Assembly: GCA_016716005.1 (NCBI GenBank)
Contig: JADJXE010000001.1
Coordinates: 2,121,001-2,185,000, forward strand
Direction of reading: 5' to 3'
From: Acidimicrobiales bacterium
GTDB lineage: Bacteria; Actinomycetota; Acidimicrobiia; Acidimicrobiales; JADJXE01
DNA: 64,000 nt
The notes below the pieces were generated by a model. The model was given only the letters and a program-made list of their open reading frames with translations, was not told where the DNA came from and did no database searches. The stretch's first letter is position 1. Each line of letters opens with the position of its first letter. Shown here one piece after another: positions 53,044 through 62,400 of the stretch. A program made the translations under genes and the position numbers.

Positions 53044-54067
53044 GACCTACAAGGCGTCGGGCGTCGACATAGCGGCCGGCGAGGAGGCCGTCGAGCGCAT
53101 CAAGGCCAAGGTGCGGTCCACCTTCCGCCCGGAGGTCATCGGCGACATCGGCGGCTTCGGCGGGCTCTTCGCCTTCCCGGCCAAGCGCTACCGCGACCCG
53201 GTGCTGGTCTCCACCACGGACGGGGTGGGCACCAAGGCGCTGGTCGCCCAGGCGGTCGGTCGCTTCGACACCATCGGCGTCGACCTGGTCGCCATGTGCG
53301 TCGACGATCTGGTCTGCCAGGGGGCCGAGCCGCTCTTCTTCCTCGACTACATCGCCGTGGGCCGCCTCGATCCCGACCAGATCGAGGAGATCGTGGAGGG
53401 GGTGGCCGAGGGTTGCCGGCAGGCGCGCTGCGCCCTCATCGGCGGCGAGATGGCCGAGCACCCCGGCTCCATGGAGCCCGGCGAGTTCGACCTGGTCGGG
53501 TTCGCCGTCGGCGTCGTCGAGCGCGAGCGCCTGGTCGGCCCGCACCGCCCGCGCCGGGGTGACGTGCTGATCGGCCTGCCGTCGCCCGGGCTGCGCTCCA
53601 ACGGCTACTCCCTCGCCCGACGGGTGCTGCTCGACGTGGCCGGGCGCCCGCTCGACGGCCCGGCGTTCGACGGCGCCCACACCACGCTGGCCGAGGAGCT
53701 GCTCCGCCCGTCGGTGATCTACGCGCCGGCCGTGGGAGAGCTGCTGCGGCACGTCGACGTGCGCGCCGTGGCCCACGTCACCGGAGGCGGGATCGTGGGG
53801 AACGTGGCCCGGGTGCTCCCCCACTCGCTCGACGCGGTCGTGCACCGCGGGTCGTGGGAGCCACCTCGCATCTTCGGCGAGATCCAGCGGCTGGGCCACG
53901 TCGACGACGAGGAGATGGCTCGCGTGTTCAACCTGGGCGTCGGCATGGTGGTGGTGGTGCCGCCGTCCGACGCGCTCCGGGCGCTCGACGTGCTGCGAAC
54001 CGCCGGCCACCGTGCCATCGAGCTGGGGGAGCTGGTACCCGGTCACGGCCACGTGCGCATCGTCTGA
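53036..54067 (+). CDS. purM: AIR synthase
   Basis: 343 aa from GTG 53036 (GETYKASGVDIAAGEEAVER). It closes FGAM to aminoimidazole ribonucleotide with ATP. LVSTTDGVGTKALVAQ, GVDLVAMCVDDLVCQGAEP, ALIGGEMAEHPG and AHVTGGGIVGNVARV are diagnostic. It overlaps purF by 8 bp and is the last purine gene. A hairpin follows 9 bp after the stop. Confidence 0.97.
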   Translation: MGETYKASGVDIAAGEEAVERIKAKVRSTFRPEVIGDIGGFGGLFAFPAKRYRDPVLVSTTDGVGTKALVAQAVGRFDTIGVDLVAMCVDDLVCQGAEPLFFLDYIAVGRLDPDQIEEIVEGVAEGCRQARCALIGGEMAEHPGSMEPGEFDLVGFAVGVVERERLVGPHRPRRGDVLIGLPSPGLRSNGYSLARRVLLDVAGRPLDGPAFDGAHTTLAEELLRPSVIYAPAVGELLRHVDVRAVAHVTGGGIVGNVARVLPHSLDAVVHRGSWEPPRIFGEIQRLGHVDDEEMARVFNLGVGMVVVVPPSDALRALDVLRTAGHRAIELGELVPGHGHVRIV

Positions 54068-54076
54068 AGGTGCGGC

Positions 54077-54099
54077 GCCGCTCGCCTGCTCGGAGCGGC
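54077..54099 (+). terminator. Hairpin after purM
   Basis: GCCGCTC (54077-54083) and GAGCGGC (54093-54099) form a 7-bp stem with a nine-base loop, 9 bp after the purM stop. No T-run. A -10-like TACTTG follows at once, so a new transcript may begin near 54110. Confidence 0.65.
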
Positions 54100-54149
54100 A
54101 TACTTGTGGCCGTGAGCGCGTCGCCCGTCGGGACGTCCGGAGTGCGCTG

Positions 54150-54533
54150 GTGATCCGCCTGGTCGCGTCGGCGGTGGTCGCGCTGCTCGCCGATGCCGTC
54201 GCCCTCCTGGTCACCTCGCTGGTCCTCGACGACGTGACCCTGGACGCCACCGGCTTCGTCGTCGGCGTGGTCGTGTTCACGGTCGTCGGCGTCTTCGTCG
54301 AGCCGCTCCTGCGCCAGACGGCCCTGAAGAGCGCACCGGCGCTGCTCGGCAGCAGCTCCCTCGTCGCGACGCTCGTCAGCCTCGTCGTCGCAACGCTCGT
54401 CGCCGACGGCCTGCAGATCTCGGGCGCCCTCACCTGGGTGCTGGCGACGGTGATGGTGTGGCTGATCGCGCTCGGCGCCCGTCTGCTGCTCCCGCTGGTC
54501 ATCTTCAAGAAGACGCTGGCGCGGGCCCGCTGA
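54150..54533 (+). CDS. Four-helix membrane protein, phage-holin-superfamily-like
   Basis: 127 aa from GTG 54150. Four hydrophobic segments (about residues 3-24, 35-58, 70-90 and 100-122) with short basic loops make a small polytopic membrane protein like the actinobacterial family annotated as superfamily IV holins. No catalytic residues are visible. A 15-codon frame (GTG 54105, VAVSASPVGTSGVRW) ends exactly over its start (TGGTGATC), so translation may be coupled to a short leader peptide. Function unknown. Confidence 0.7.
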   Translation: MIRLVASAVVALLADAVALLVTSLVLDDVTLDATGFVVGVVVFTVVGVFVEPLLRQTALKSAPALLGSSSLVATLVSLVVATLVADGLQISGALTWVLATVMVWLIALGARLLLPLVIFKKTLARAR

Positions 54534-54567
54534 TCGTCGGCGGGGCCCGGGGCCCGGGGCCAGGGGC

Positions 54568-54882
54568 CTACTCGTCCCAGCCGATCCGACACCAACTCCG
54601 CCGCTCGCAGGTGGGGCAGCGGAGCCAGTGGGCGTGGCGGCGTACCGGGAGCCACAGGGTGACCGGCAGCATGCGCATCCCCAGGTCGACGAGCGCCAGC
54701 CGCGCCCGTGCGCCGCACGCGTCGCACTCGACCACCACGGTCCCCTGGCGCCGGGGGCCGGTGGAGAACAGGACGGTCTTGCCCTCGCCGAGCCGTCCGG
54801 CCAGCACGTCGGGGGCGACGTCGACCGGTGCCTCGAACAGCGCCCGCTTGCCCTGCGGGTCGCGCCGTCCGGCCGGGTTCAC
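54568..54882 (-). CDS. Zinc-ribbon protein coupled to parA
   Basis: 104 aa from GTG 54882, overlapping the parA stop (GTGA). The first half includes FEAPVDVAPDVLAGRLGEGK and a short linker. The second half has two CxxC knuckles, ECDACGARARL and LRCPTCERRSWC, forming a zinc ribbon. I do not recognise a named family, but similar proteins are found beside ParA-like ATPases in actinobacteria. It may act with the ATPase. Function unknown. Confidence 0.75.
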   Translation of the reverse strand: MNPAGRRDPQGKRALFEAPVDVAPDVLAGRLGEGKTVLFSTGPRRQGTVVVECDACGARARLALVDLGMRMLPVTLWLPVRRHAHWLRCPTCERRSWCRIGWDE

Positions 54883-55670
54883 GAGGCCTCGGCCGGCCGG
54901 GCGGCCAGCGGGTCGCCCAGCTCGTCGACCCGCTGCGCGAGCGCCCGGTAGGCCTGGGCGGCCGTGGAGCGGGGGGCGTGCTCGAGCACCGAGCGGCCCC
55001 GGCCCGGCGCCTCTGCCACCCGGACCGACTTGGGCACGGGCGGCTCGAGCACCGTGAGGCCGTAGCGGCCGCGGACGGCGTCGAGCACCTCGTGGGCCAA
55101 CCGGGTGCGGCCGTCGTACAGCGTGGCCACGACCCCCAGGACCTCGAGGCCGGGGTTGGTGTACGAGCGCACGTCGTCGACCGTCTCGAGCAGCTGGCCG
55201 ACGCCCCGGTGCGAGAGGGTCTCGCACTGGAGGGGCACGAGCACCTCGTGGGCCGCGGTGAGCCCGTTGATGGTGAGGATGCCGAGCGACGGCGGGCAGT
55301 CGAGCAGCACGACGTCGTACGCCTCGAGCAGCGGCGCCAGGGCCCTGGCCACGGCGTACTCGCGGCCGGTGCGGGTGAGCAGGTGCACCTCGGCGCCGGC
55401 CAGGTCGATCGTGGCGGGCAGGAGGAACAGGTCGCCGCGCTTCACCACCACGTCGGCCGGTCGGGCGACCCGGCCCAGGAGCAGGTCGTGCAGCGACCGC
55501 TCGAGCAGCTCCGAGTCGATGCCGGTCGACCACGTGAGGCAGGCCTGCGGGTCGAGGTCGACCAGGAGCACCCGCCGGCCCCGCTCGGCCAGGGCGGTGC
55601 CCAGGGAGTGGACGGTGGTGGTCTTGGCGACGCCGCCCTTCTGGTTGGCGACGGCGATCACCCTGGCCAT
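54879..55670 (-). CDS. ParA/Soj-family ATPase
   Basis: 263 aa from ATG 55670. The deviant Walker A VANQKGGVAKTTTVHSLG has the signature lysine KGGxxKT. VLLVDLDPQAC is Walker A', and VVLLDCPPSLGIL is Walker B. Upstream in-frame codons are rejected because TACACT (minus strand 55682-55677) sits 6 bases before this ATG. Cellular ParA proteins position chromosomes or protein cargo. No parB or parS-like cluster is adjacent, and this is not the usual origin-proximal context, so an orphan MinD/ParA cargo-positioning role is as likely as chromosome segregation. Confidence 0.9.
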   Translation of the reverse strand: MARVIAVANQKGGVAKTTTVHSLGTALAERGRRVLLVDLDPQACLTWSTGIDSELLERSLHDLLLGRVARPADVVVKRGDLFLLPATIDLAGAEVHLLTRTGREYAVARALAPLLEAYDVVLLDCPPSLGILTINGLTAAHEVLVPLQCETLSHRGVGQLLETVDDVRSYTNPGLEVLGVVATLYDGRTRLAHEVLDAVRGRYGLTVLEPPVPKSVRVAEAPGRGRSVLEHAPRSTAAQAYRALAQRVDELGDPLAARPAEAS

Positions 55671-55759
55671 GAGGCGAGTGTACGACGGCCGCTCCGCGCG
55701 ACCGTGCGGGTCCGTGGTGGCGCCGGTCACCCGAACCCGGCCCGATACGGTCGGGAGCC

Positions 55760-56314
55760 GTGACCCTCGACGCGCTCCGTGACCACCTGCTCACCCACGC
55801 CGTCCGGCGGGGCGAGTTCACCCTCAAGTCGGGGCGGCGCAGCACGTGGTTCATCGACGGGAAGCAGACCCTCTGCCGGCCCGAGGGGCTGCTGCTGGTG
55901 GCCGAGGCCGCCCTCGCCGTGCTCCCGGCGGAGGCCACCGCCATCGGTGGTCTCACCATGGGCGCCGACCCCATGGCGTTCGGGCTCGCCGGCGTCGCGG
56001 CGACCACGGGTCGGATGCTGCGCTCGTTCAGCATCCGGAAGGACCCGAAGGACCACGGGGTGACGGGCCGGCTCGCGGGCGCGCTCGAGGCCGGCGACCG
56101 AGTCGTGGTCGTCGAGGACGTGGTGAGTCGGGGCACCTCCGTGCTGGAGGCCGCCCGCGTGGTCCGCGAGCTGGGCGCCGAACCGGTGCTGCTGCTCGCC
56201 GTGGTCGACCGGGGCGGTACGTGCGGCGAGCTGGCCGCGGCCGAGGGGATCCCCTTCCGCCCGCTGCTGACCGCCCCGGACCTGGGGCTCCCCTACGAGG
56301 GCGGCGCCGGCTGA
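55760..56314 (+). CDS. pyrE: Orotate phosphoribosyltransferase
   Basis: 184 aa from GTG 55760. It converts orotate and PRPP to OMP in pyrimidine synthesis. The PRPP-binding motif is VVVVEDVVSRGTSVLEA near residue 112, and FSIRKDPKDHG is the flexible catalytic loop with the catalytic lysine. TACGGT at 55746-55751 ends 8 bases before the start, with no ribosome site, pointing to a leaderless mRNA. It is divergent from parA. Confidence 0.95.
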   Translation: MTLDALRDHLLTHAVRRGEFTLKSGRRSTWFIDGKQTLCRPEGLLLVAEAALAVLPAEATAIGGLTMGADPMAFGLAGVAATTGRMLRSFSIRKDPKDHGVTGRLAGALEAGDRVVVVEDVVSRGTSVLEAARVVRELGAEPVLLLAVVDRGGTCGELAAAEGIPFRPLLTAPDLGLPYEGGAG

Positions 56315-56402
56315 GGGGCGCCCACGGGCACGCCTCGGGCTGCCGGGGCGCCCGGCTGCGGCTCGACCCCCGCACGTGGCCCGCACTAGCGTCCCCGGGG
56401 TC

Positions 56403-57809
<1,407 letters not shown>

Positions 57810-57836
<27 letters not shown>

Positions 57837-57882
57837 CCTCGCGCTTTTCAGGCGCGCGCTCTGCCAACTGAGCTACCCGACC
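57810..57882 (-). tRNA. tRNA-Phe (anticodon GAA)
   Basis: 73 nt on the minus strand. Acceptor GGTCGGG/CCCGACC, discriminator A, anticodon stem CGCGC/GCGCG and loop CTGAAAA give anticodon GAA. CCA is not encoded. It is the third gene of a Glu-Asp-Phe tRNA operon. Its 3' end overlaps the stop region of the malic enzyme gene on the other strand. Confidence 0.95.
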
Positions 57883-57925
57883 GTGTCACGGCGGGCCGGG
57901 GCCCGACCGTGGCGGTTGTTGTTGG

Positions 57926-58000
57926 CGGTCCCGACGGGATTTGAACCCGCGGCCTCCGGCTTGACAGGCCGGCGTGCACTCCAAACTGCACCACGGGACC
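57926..58000 (-). tRNA. tRNA-Asp (anticodon GTC)
   Basis: 75 nt on the minus strand. Acceptor GGTCCCG/CGGGACC, discriminator G, anticodon stem CCGGC/GCCGG and loop CTGTCAA give anticodon GTC. CCA is not encoded. It is the middle gene of the Glu-Asp-Phe operon. Confidence 0.95.
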
Positions 58001-58036
58001 AGGTGTGGGTGACGTTGCCGAGCGGTTGAGGTTGGG

Positions 58037-58109
58037 CGCCCCCAACGGGATTCGAACCCGTGCCGCCGCCTTGAAAGGGCGGTGTCCTCGGCCACTAGAC
58101 GATGGGGGC
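58037..58109 (-). tRNA. tRNA-Glu (anticodon TTC)
   Basis: 73 nt on the minus strand. Acceptor GCCCCCA/TGGGGGC, discriminator G, anticodon stem CCGCC/GGCGG and loop CTTTCAA give anticodon TTC. CCA is not encoded. It is first in the operon Glu-Asp-Phe, a common actinobacterial order. Confidence 0.95.
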
Positions 58110-58143
58110 TCGACTCCCCTGGGAAGCGCGAGGACAGTAGCAG

Positions 58144-58160
58144 GGGCGGCGGAGCCGCCC
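58144..58160 (-). terminator. Hairpin after the DUF2017 gene
   Basis: GGGCGGC-GGA-GCCGCCC, a perfect 7-bp stem with a three-base loop, lies 11 bp downstream of the DUF2017 stop (minus strand). It separates the clpS operon from the tRNA operon. Confidence 0.7.
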
Positions 58161-58171
58161 AAACCCGTGCC

Positions 58172-58645
58172 TCAGCCCGGATCGAGCGCGGCCACGACCT
58201 GCTCGAGCAACCAGCCCAGGTAGACGTACACGGCGAGCAGCGGGCCGTCGGGGTCGTCGGGGTCGAGCGCGAGCTCGGTCCCCTCCGAGACGTCGAGCCG
58301 GGTGCCGAGGACGAGCCGGAGGTCGTTGATGGCACCCATGCACACGACCAGCTGCTGCTCGTCGAGCCGGTCGGCGCCCAGGGTCTCCTCCAGCACGTCG
58401 AGCGCGTCGAGGCGCCGCCGGAGGAGCTCGTCGCCCATCAGCCGCTGGTACTCGGCGTCGCGCTCGGCGTCGTCGGGGTAGGCGGTGGGGTAGAGGCGGC
58501 GCAGCGACGGGTCGCCGCCCATCACGAGCAGCTCGCGCAGCTGTGGCACCAGCGAGGCCAGCACCCGGCGCTCCGACTCGGGGAGGCGGATCTCGAACTC
58601 GCCCTGGCGGGTCCGGCGGATCCTCCGCCGCGGGAACGGGGTCAT
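58172..58645 (-). CDS. DUF2017 protein, ClpS operon partner
   Basis: 157 aa from ATG 58645. It is helical and contains GEFEIRLPESERRVLASL, the YPTAYPDDAERDAEYQRL segment and an NDLRLVLGTRLDV motif, all familiar from the actinobacterial DUF2017 family that is encoded next to clpS (as Rv1332 in M. tuberculosis). The function is unknown but linked to Clp proteolysis by conserved neighbourhood. Its start overlaps the clpS stop (ATGA), so the two are co-translated. Confidence 0.88.
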   Translation of the reverse strand: MTPFPRRRIRRTRQGEFEIRLPESERRVLASLVPQLRELLVMGGDPSLRRLYPTAYPDDAERDAEYQRLMGDELLRRRLDALDVLEETLGADRLDEQQLVVCMGAINDLRLVLGTRLDVSEGTELALDPDDPDGPLLAVYVYLGWLLEQVVAALDPG

Positions 58646-58947
58646 GTGTCGTGCTGCATGGTGGCCCAGAGGCCGTGCTCGTGGAGCCGGAAGACGTCGA
58701 GCTCGGCCTTCTCGCGGGAGCCGCTCGACACCACCGCCCGACCCTTCTCGTGGACGTCGAGCATCAGCCGGGTCGCGGTGGGCTTGTCGTAGCCGAACAG
58801 CTTCTGGAACACGTAGACGACGTAGGACATGAGGTTGATGGGGTCGTTCCAGACCAGCACGATCCAGGGGAGGTCGGGGTCGGCGGTGGTGTCGCCGACC
58901 GGCGCCTCGATCTCCGCGGGAGCGGTGGACGGGCCGGGGGTGGGCAC
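58642..58947 (-). CDS. clpS: ATP-dependent Clp protease adaptor ClpS
   Basis: 101 aa from GTG 58947. The core starts WIVLVWNDPINLMSYVVYVF and continues with LMLDVHEKGRAVVSSGSREK. The WNDPIN loop and the helix that bind N-degron residues are intact. ClpS delivers N-end-rule substrates to ClpAP/ClpCP. The upstream N-terminal 25 residues are Pro/Ala-rich and disordered, as in mycobacterial ClpS. Start choice is uncertain by a few codons. The gene is divergent from ctaB. Confidence 0.92.
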   Translation of the reverse strand: MPTPGPSTAPAEIEAPVGDTTADPDLPWIVLVWNDPINLMSYVVYVFQKLFGYDKPTATRLMLDVHEKGRAVVSSGSREKAELDVFRLHEHGLWATMQHDT

Positions 58948-59040
58948 GGCACCAGTGTCCCGCGCGTCCCCGGGCCCGACCAGTGCTCCGACCTGCACAC
59001 GTTGAGCAGCGACCGCGTGGCCCCGTACCATCCACTCCGT

Positions 59041-60009
59041 ATGGCCCGGCCCGGTCGCCCCCTCGTGCCCTCTCGCCTGGCACACGGCGGCGGGTCGTCC
59101 CGGTCGACAGGGGCGCGGGCACCGGCCGCCCGCCGCCCGCGGGGCCGGGTGGCGGCCTACGTCGCCCTCACCAAGCCCCGCATCATCGAGCTCCTGCTCA
59201 TCACGACGGTGCCGACGATGGTGGTGGCCCAGCAGGGCCTCCCCTCGCTCGGCCTGGTGCTGGCCACGCTGGTCGGCGGCACCCTCGCCGCCGGGGGCGC
59301 CAACGCGGTGAACATGTACATCGACCGCGACATCGACCGGGTCATGCACCGCACCAAGGGCCGTCCGCTGGCGACCGGCGAGCTGGAGCCTCGCCGCGCC
59401 CTCCTCTTCGCCCTGGCGCTCGAGGTCGTCGCCTTCGCCGTGCTGTACGGGTTCGTGAACCTGCTCAGCGCCGCGCTGGCCCTGGGCGCCATGCTCTTCT
59501 ACGTCTTCGTCTACTCGCTGTGGCTGAAGCGGACGTCGCGGCAGAACATCGTCATCGGCGGTGCCGCCGGTGCCGTCCCGGTCCTCATCGGATGGTCGGC
59601 CGTCACCGATGGCCTGGGCTGGGCCCCCTGGGTGCTGTTCGCCCTGATGTTCTTCTGGACGCCACCCCACTTCTGGGCGCTCGCCATCCGCTACACCGAC
59701 GATTACCGGGCGGCCGACGTGCCGATGCTCCCCGTGGTCGCCAGCCTCCGACACACCGCAAGCCAGATCCTGGCCTACACGGTGGTCGTGTTCGCCCTGT
59801 CGCTGGTGTTCGCGCCGGTCGCGGACCTGGGCTGGATCTACCTCGGCACCGCCCTCGCCGTCGGGCTGTTGTTCACCGCGCTCGCCGTCGATCTGCGCCG
59901 CGAGCCCACGGCCGGCCGAGCCATGCGACTGTTCACCTTCTCCATCTCCTACGTCACCGTGCTGTTCCTGGCCATGGCGGTCGACGTGCTCGTCCGCCAC
60001 GGCTGGTGA
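59041..60009 (+). CDS. ctaB: Protoheme IX farnesyltransferase (heme O synthase)
   Basis: 322 aa from ATG 59041. It attaches a farnesyl group to haem b for haem-copper oxidases. The two prenyltransferase aspartate motifs are NMYIDRDIDRVM (with KGRPLATG) and YTDDYRAADVPMLP, within about nine membrane helices. The N-terminal 40 residues are basic and low complexity. TACCAT (59026-59031) ends 9 bases before the start. It precedes the oxidase-like genes, which fits a haem-copper oxidase locus. Confidence 0.96.
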   Translation: MARPGRPLVPSRLAHGGGSSRSTGARAPAARRPRGRVAAYVALTKPRIIELLLITTVPTMVVAQQGLPSLGLVLATLVGGTLAAGGANAVNMYIDRDIDRVMHRTKGRPLATGELEPRRALLFALALEVVAFAVLYGFVNLLSAALALGAMLFYVFVYSLWLKRTSRQNIVIGGAAGAVPVLIGWSAVTDGLGWAPWVLFALMFFWTPPHFWALAIRYTDDYRAADVPMLPVVASLRHTASQILAYTVVVFALSLVFAPVADLGWIYLGTALAVGLLFTALAVDLRREPTAGRAMRLFTFSISYVTVLFLAMAVDVLVRHGW

Positions 60010-60163
60010 CCAGCCGATCGGCTCACCACGAACCCGGTTCGAAGGGGGTCGCGGCGGCTGACTAGAGTCGCCGCCGAACCGTCCGTCAGCTCGAACTCGC
60101 CGGTCCGGCCCTCTCCCCAGGGGCACCCGGGGCGGCCATCGGCCCGCTGAGGTCCACCTGCCC

Positions 60164-61789
60164 ATGACGATGACCGAGATGAGACCCGAGGAGGTGGCGG
60201 CCCCTGTGGCCGCGCCACCCCCTGAACCGGAGGTGCTGGCCCAGCCGGCCGGTCTGGCGGGCTGGCTCACCACCACCGACCACAAGCGGATCGGCCTGCT
60301 GTATGTGGTCACCGGTCTGCTGTTCCTGCTGGGGATGCTCGTGCTCACCGGCATCGTCGGCGTCGAGCAGGCCGACCCGGCCACGGGCACGCTGGTCGCG
60401 CCCGTCGGCGCCGTCGGCCAGGTCGCCTCTCTCGCCGCCATCGGCCTCGTGCTCACCGCCGTGGTGCCGATCTGGCTGGGCCTGGCCACCTACCTGGTGC
60501 CGCTCCAGGTCGGGGCCCACGGCATCGCCTACCCGCGGGCCGCGGCCGCCGGCTACTGGGGCTACCTCCTGTCGGCCTCGCTGCTCCTCGCCAGCTACGC
60601 GATGAACGGCGGCCCGGGAGGAGGTGACCCGGACGGCGTCGAGCTGTTCCTGCTCGCCCTCGGCCTCCTGGCCGTGTCGCTGCTGCTCGGCTCGATCTGC
60701 ATCGCGACCACGGCCCTCACCATGCGGGTCGCCGGGATGGACCTGCGCCAGGTGCCGTTCCAGACCTGGTCGGCGCTGGTGGGCGCGGTGATGCTCATGG
60801 TGACCCTGCCCGTGCTCGTCGCGGAGCTGGTCCTGCTCTACCTCGACCACCACTACGGGCAGGTCTTCCTCGGGGGTGCCGACGGCGTCCTCGGCTACCT
60901 CGGGTGGCTGTTCCTGCAGCCGCAGGTGCTGCTGTTCGCCCTGCCCGCCGTCGGGGTGGTCGCCGACGTGGTGCCCGTGTTCGCGGGCCAGCGCCAGAAG
61001 AGCCCCGGGGTGATCCTGGTGGCGATCGGCGCGCTCGGCGTGCTGGGCTTCGGGGCGTTCCTCCAGACCGGCCTGATCCCCGACGTGCGGACGCAGCCGC
61101 TCGCCATCGGCATGACGGTGGCCGCGGTCGTGCCGGTGCTGGTGCTCCTCGGGCTGTGGGGGCGCACGCTGGCCGCCGGCGCAGCTGCGGCGCGCCTCAC
61201 GCCCGCACTGCTCTTCGCCCTCACCACCGCCGCGTTCCTCCTGGTGGCGGTGGCGTGCGGCGCCGTCACCGTGATCGACCCGTTCGACCTTCGGGGCACC
61301 ACCTGGGACACGGCGGTGCTGTACGCCTTCGTCGTGGGGGTGGGGGTCACCGGCGCCTTCACGGCCCTGCACTTCTGGGTGCCCAAGATGTCCGGCAGGA
61401 AGCTGAGCGTGGGCGCGGCCGCCGCGCAGTGGTTCGCCGTGCTGCTGGGCGGCCTGCTGCTCGTGGTCCCGTCGCTGATCACCGGCGGGCTCGGACAGCC
61501 GGCGGGTGCCGTCGACTACCCGCGCGAGACTGCTTCGACGTTCCTCAACTCGCTCACCGTCGTCGGGGTGGTGCTGCTGCTGCTCGCCCTGGCGGTGCTG
61601 CTGATCGACCTGTTCCGGACCGTGGCCGACCCGGCCAGCCCGCGCGCAGGGGCCGACCCCTGGCGCGGCCACACCCTCGAGTGGGCCACGTCGTCGCCGC
61701 CCCCCTTGGCCGACTTCGACGCCCCGCTTCCGGCCGTCACGTCCGACCGACCCGTGCTCGACGCCCGTGAGGCGGAGGCCGCGCGATGA
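60164..61789 (+). CDS. Cytochrome oxidase subunit I-like membrane protein without haem or CuB ligands
   Basis: 541 aa, about 12 membrane helices. The subunit I backbone is recognisable: GLATYLVPLQVGAHGIAYPR after helix II, LPAVGVVADVVPVFAGQR after helix VI and ALHFWVPKMSGRKL after helix X. All metal ligands are gone. Helix II (residues 85-110) has no histidine. HPEVY of helix VI reads QPQVL (252-256). The HH pair is replaced by residues near FLQTG (299-303). The two helix X histidines are F389 and V391. The K-channel lysine position reads leucine. It cannot bind haem or CuB in the usual way and so cannot reduce oxygen. It may be a structural or assembly protein. It overlaps the next gene (ATGA). 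Confidence 0.8.
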   Translation: MTMTEMRPEEVAAPVAAPPPEPEVLAQPAGLAGWLTTTDHKRIGLLYVVTGLLFLLGMLVLTGIVGVEQADPATGTLVAPVGAVGQVASLAAIGLVLTAVVPIWLGLATYLVPLQVGAHGIAYPRAAAAGYWGYLLSASLLLASYAMNGGPGGGDPDGVELFLLALGLLAVSLLLGSICIATTALTMRVAGMDLRQVPFQTWSALVGAVMLMVTLPVLVAELVLLYLDHHYGQVFLGGADGVLGYLGWLFLQPQVLLFALPAVGVVADVVPVFAGQRQKSPGVILVAIGALGVLGFGAFLQTGLIPDVRTQPLAIGMTVAAVVPVLVLLGLWGRTLAAGAAAARLTPALLFALTTAAFLLVAVACGAVTVIDPFDLRGTTWDTAVLYAFVVGVGVTGAFTALHFWVPKMSGRKLSVGAAAAQWFAVLLGGLLLVVPSLITGGLGQPAGAVDYPRETASTFLNSLTVVGVVLLLLALAVLLIDLFRTVADPASPRAGADPWRGHTLEWATSSPPPLADFDAPLPAVTSDRPVLDAREAEAAR

Positions 61790-62391
61790 CCGACACGAGC
61801 GACGTCCTGCTGGCCCTGCCCCCGGCCGCTCGGCCGGCGCGGCCCCGCACCCAGCTGGTGGCCACGGCGCTGGCCGTGGCCGGCGGCGCCATGCTGATCG
61901 GCGGGCTGCTCGCCATCTACCTGCACCTGCGCAGCGCCGCCGGTGGCACCACGGCCTCGTGGCTCCCCGCCGGCGTCTCGATCCCCGGCGTGCCCGCGAA
62001 CATGGCGCTCGTCACCATCGTGATGACGGTGATCACGATGCAGTGGGCGGTCTACGCCATCGCGCGCAACGACCGGCGCAACACCTACGTGGCCCTCGGC
62101 CTCACCCTGCTGCTCGGCGTGGCCTTCATCAACAACATGGCCTTCGTCTACCAGCGGCTCGAGCTGCCCATCGCCGACTCGGCCTACGCGGTGCTCGTGT
62201 ACGCCATCACCGGCACGCAGCTGGCGCTGTTCGTGGCGGCCATGGTCTACGCGGGGGTCGCCGCCTTCCGGGCGCTCGGTGGCGAGTACTCGTCCCGGCA
62301 GCCCGAGGGCCTGGCCGCCGCCGCCCTGTTCTGGCACTTCACCGTCGTCGCCTTCGCCGTGATCTGGGCGTTGGTGTTCGCTCTCAAGTAG
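61786..62391 (+). CDS. Cytochrome oxidase subunit III-like protein
   Basis: 201 aa, five or more membrane helices. The C-terminal WHFTVVAFAVIWALVF matches the last helix of subunit III (CtaE), and FINNMAFVYQRLELPI corresponds to the F-x-x-x-QxxE region. The N-terminal half is divergent. It overlaps the ligand-free subunit I gene, so the two are made together and probably form a complex. Whether the partner is that protein or the true oxidase encoded beyond the window is not known. Confidence 0.8.
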   Translation: MTDTSDVLLALPPAARPARPRTQLVATALAVAGGAMLIGGLLAIYLHLRSAAGGTTASWLPAGVSIPGVPANMALVTIVMTVITMQWAVYAIARNDRRNTYVALGLTLLLGVAFINNMAFVYQRLELPIADSAYAVLVYAITGTQLALFVAAMVYAGVAAFRALGGEYSSRQPEGLAAAALFWHFTVVAFAVIWALVFALK

Positions 62392-62400
62392 GCGCCGCAG

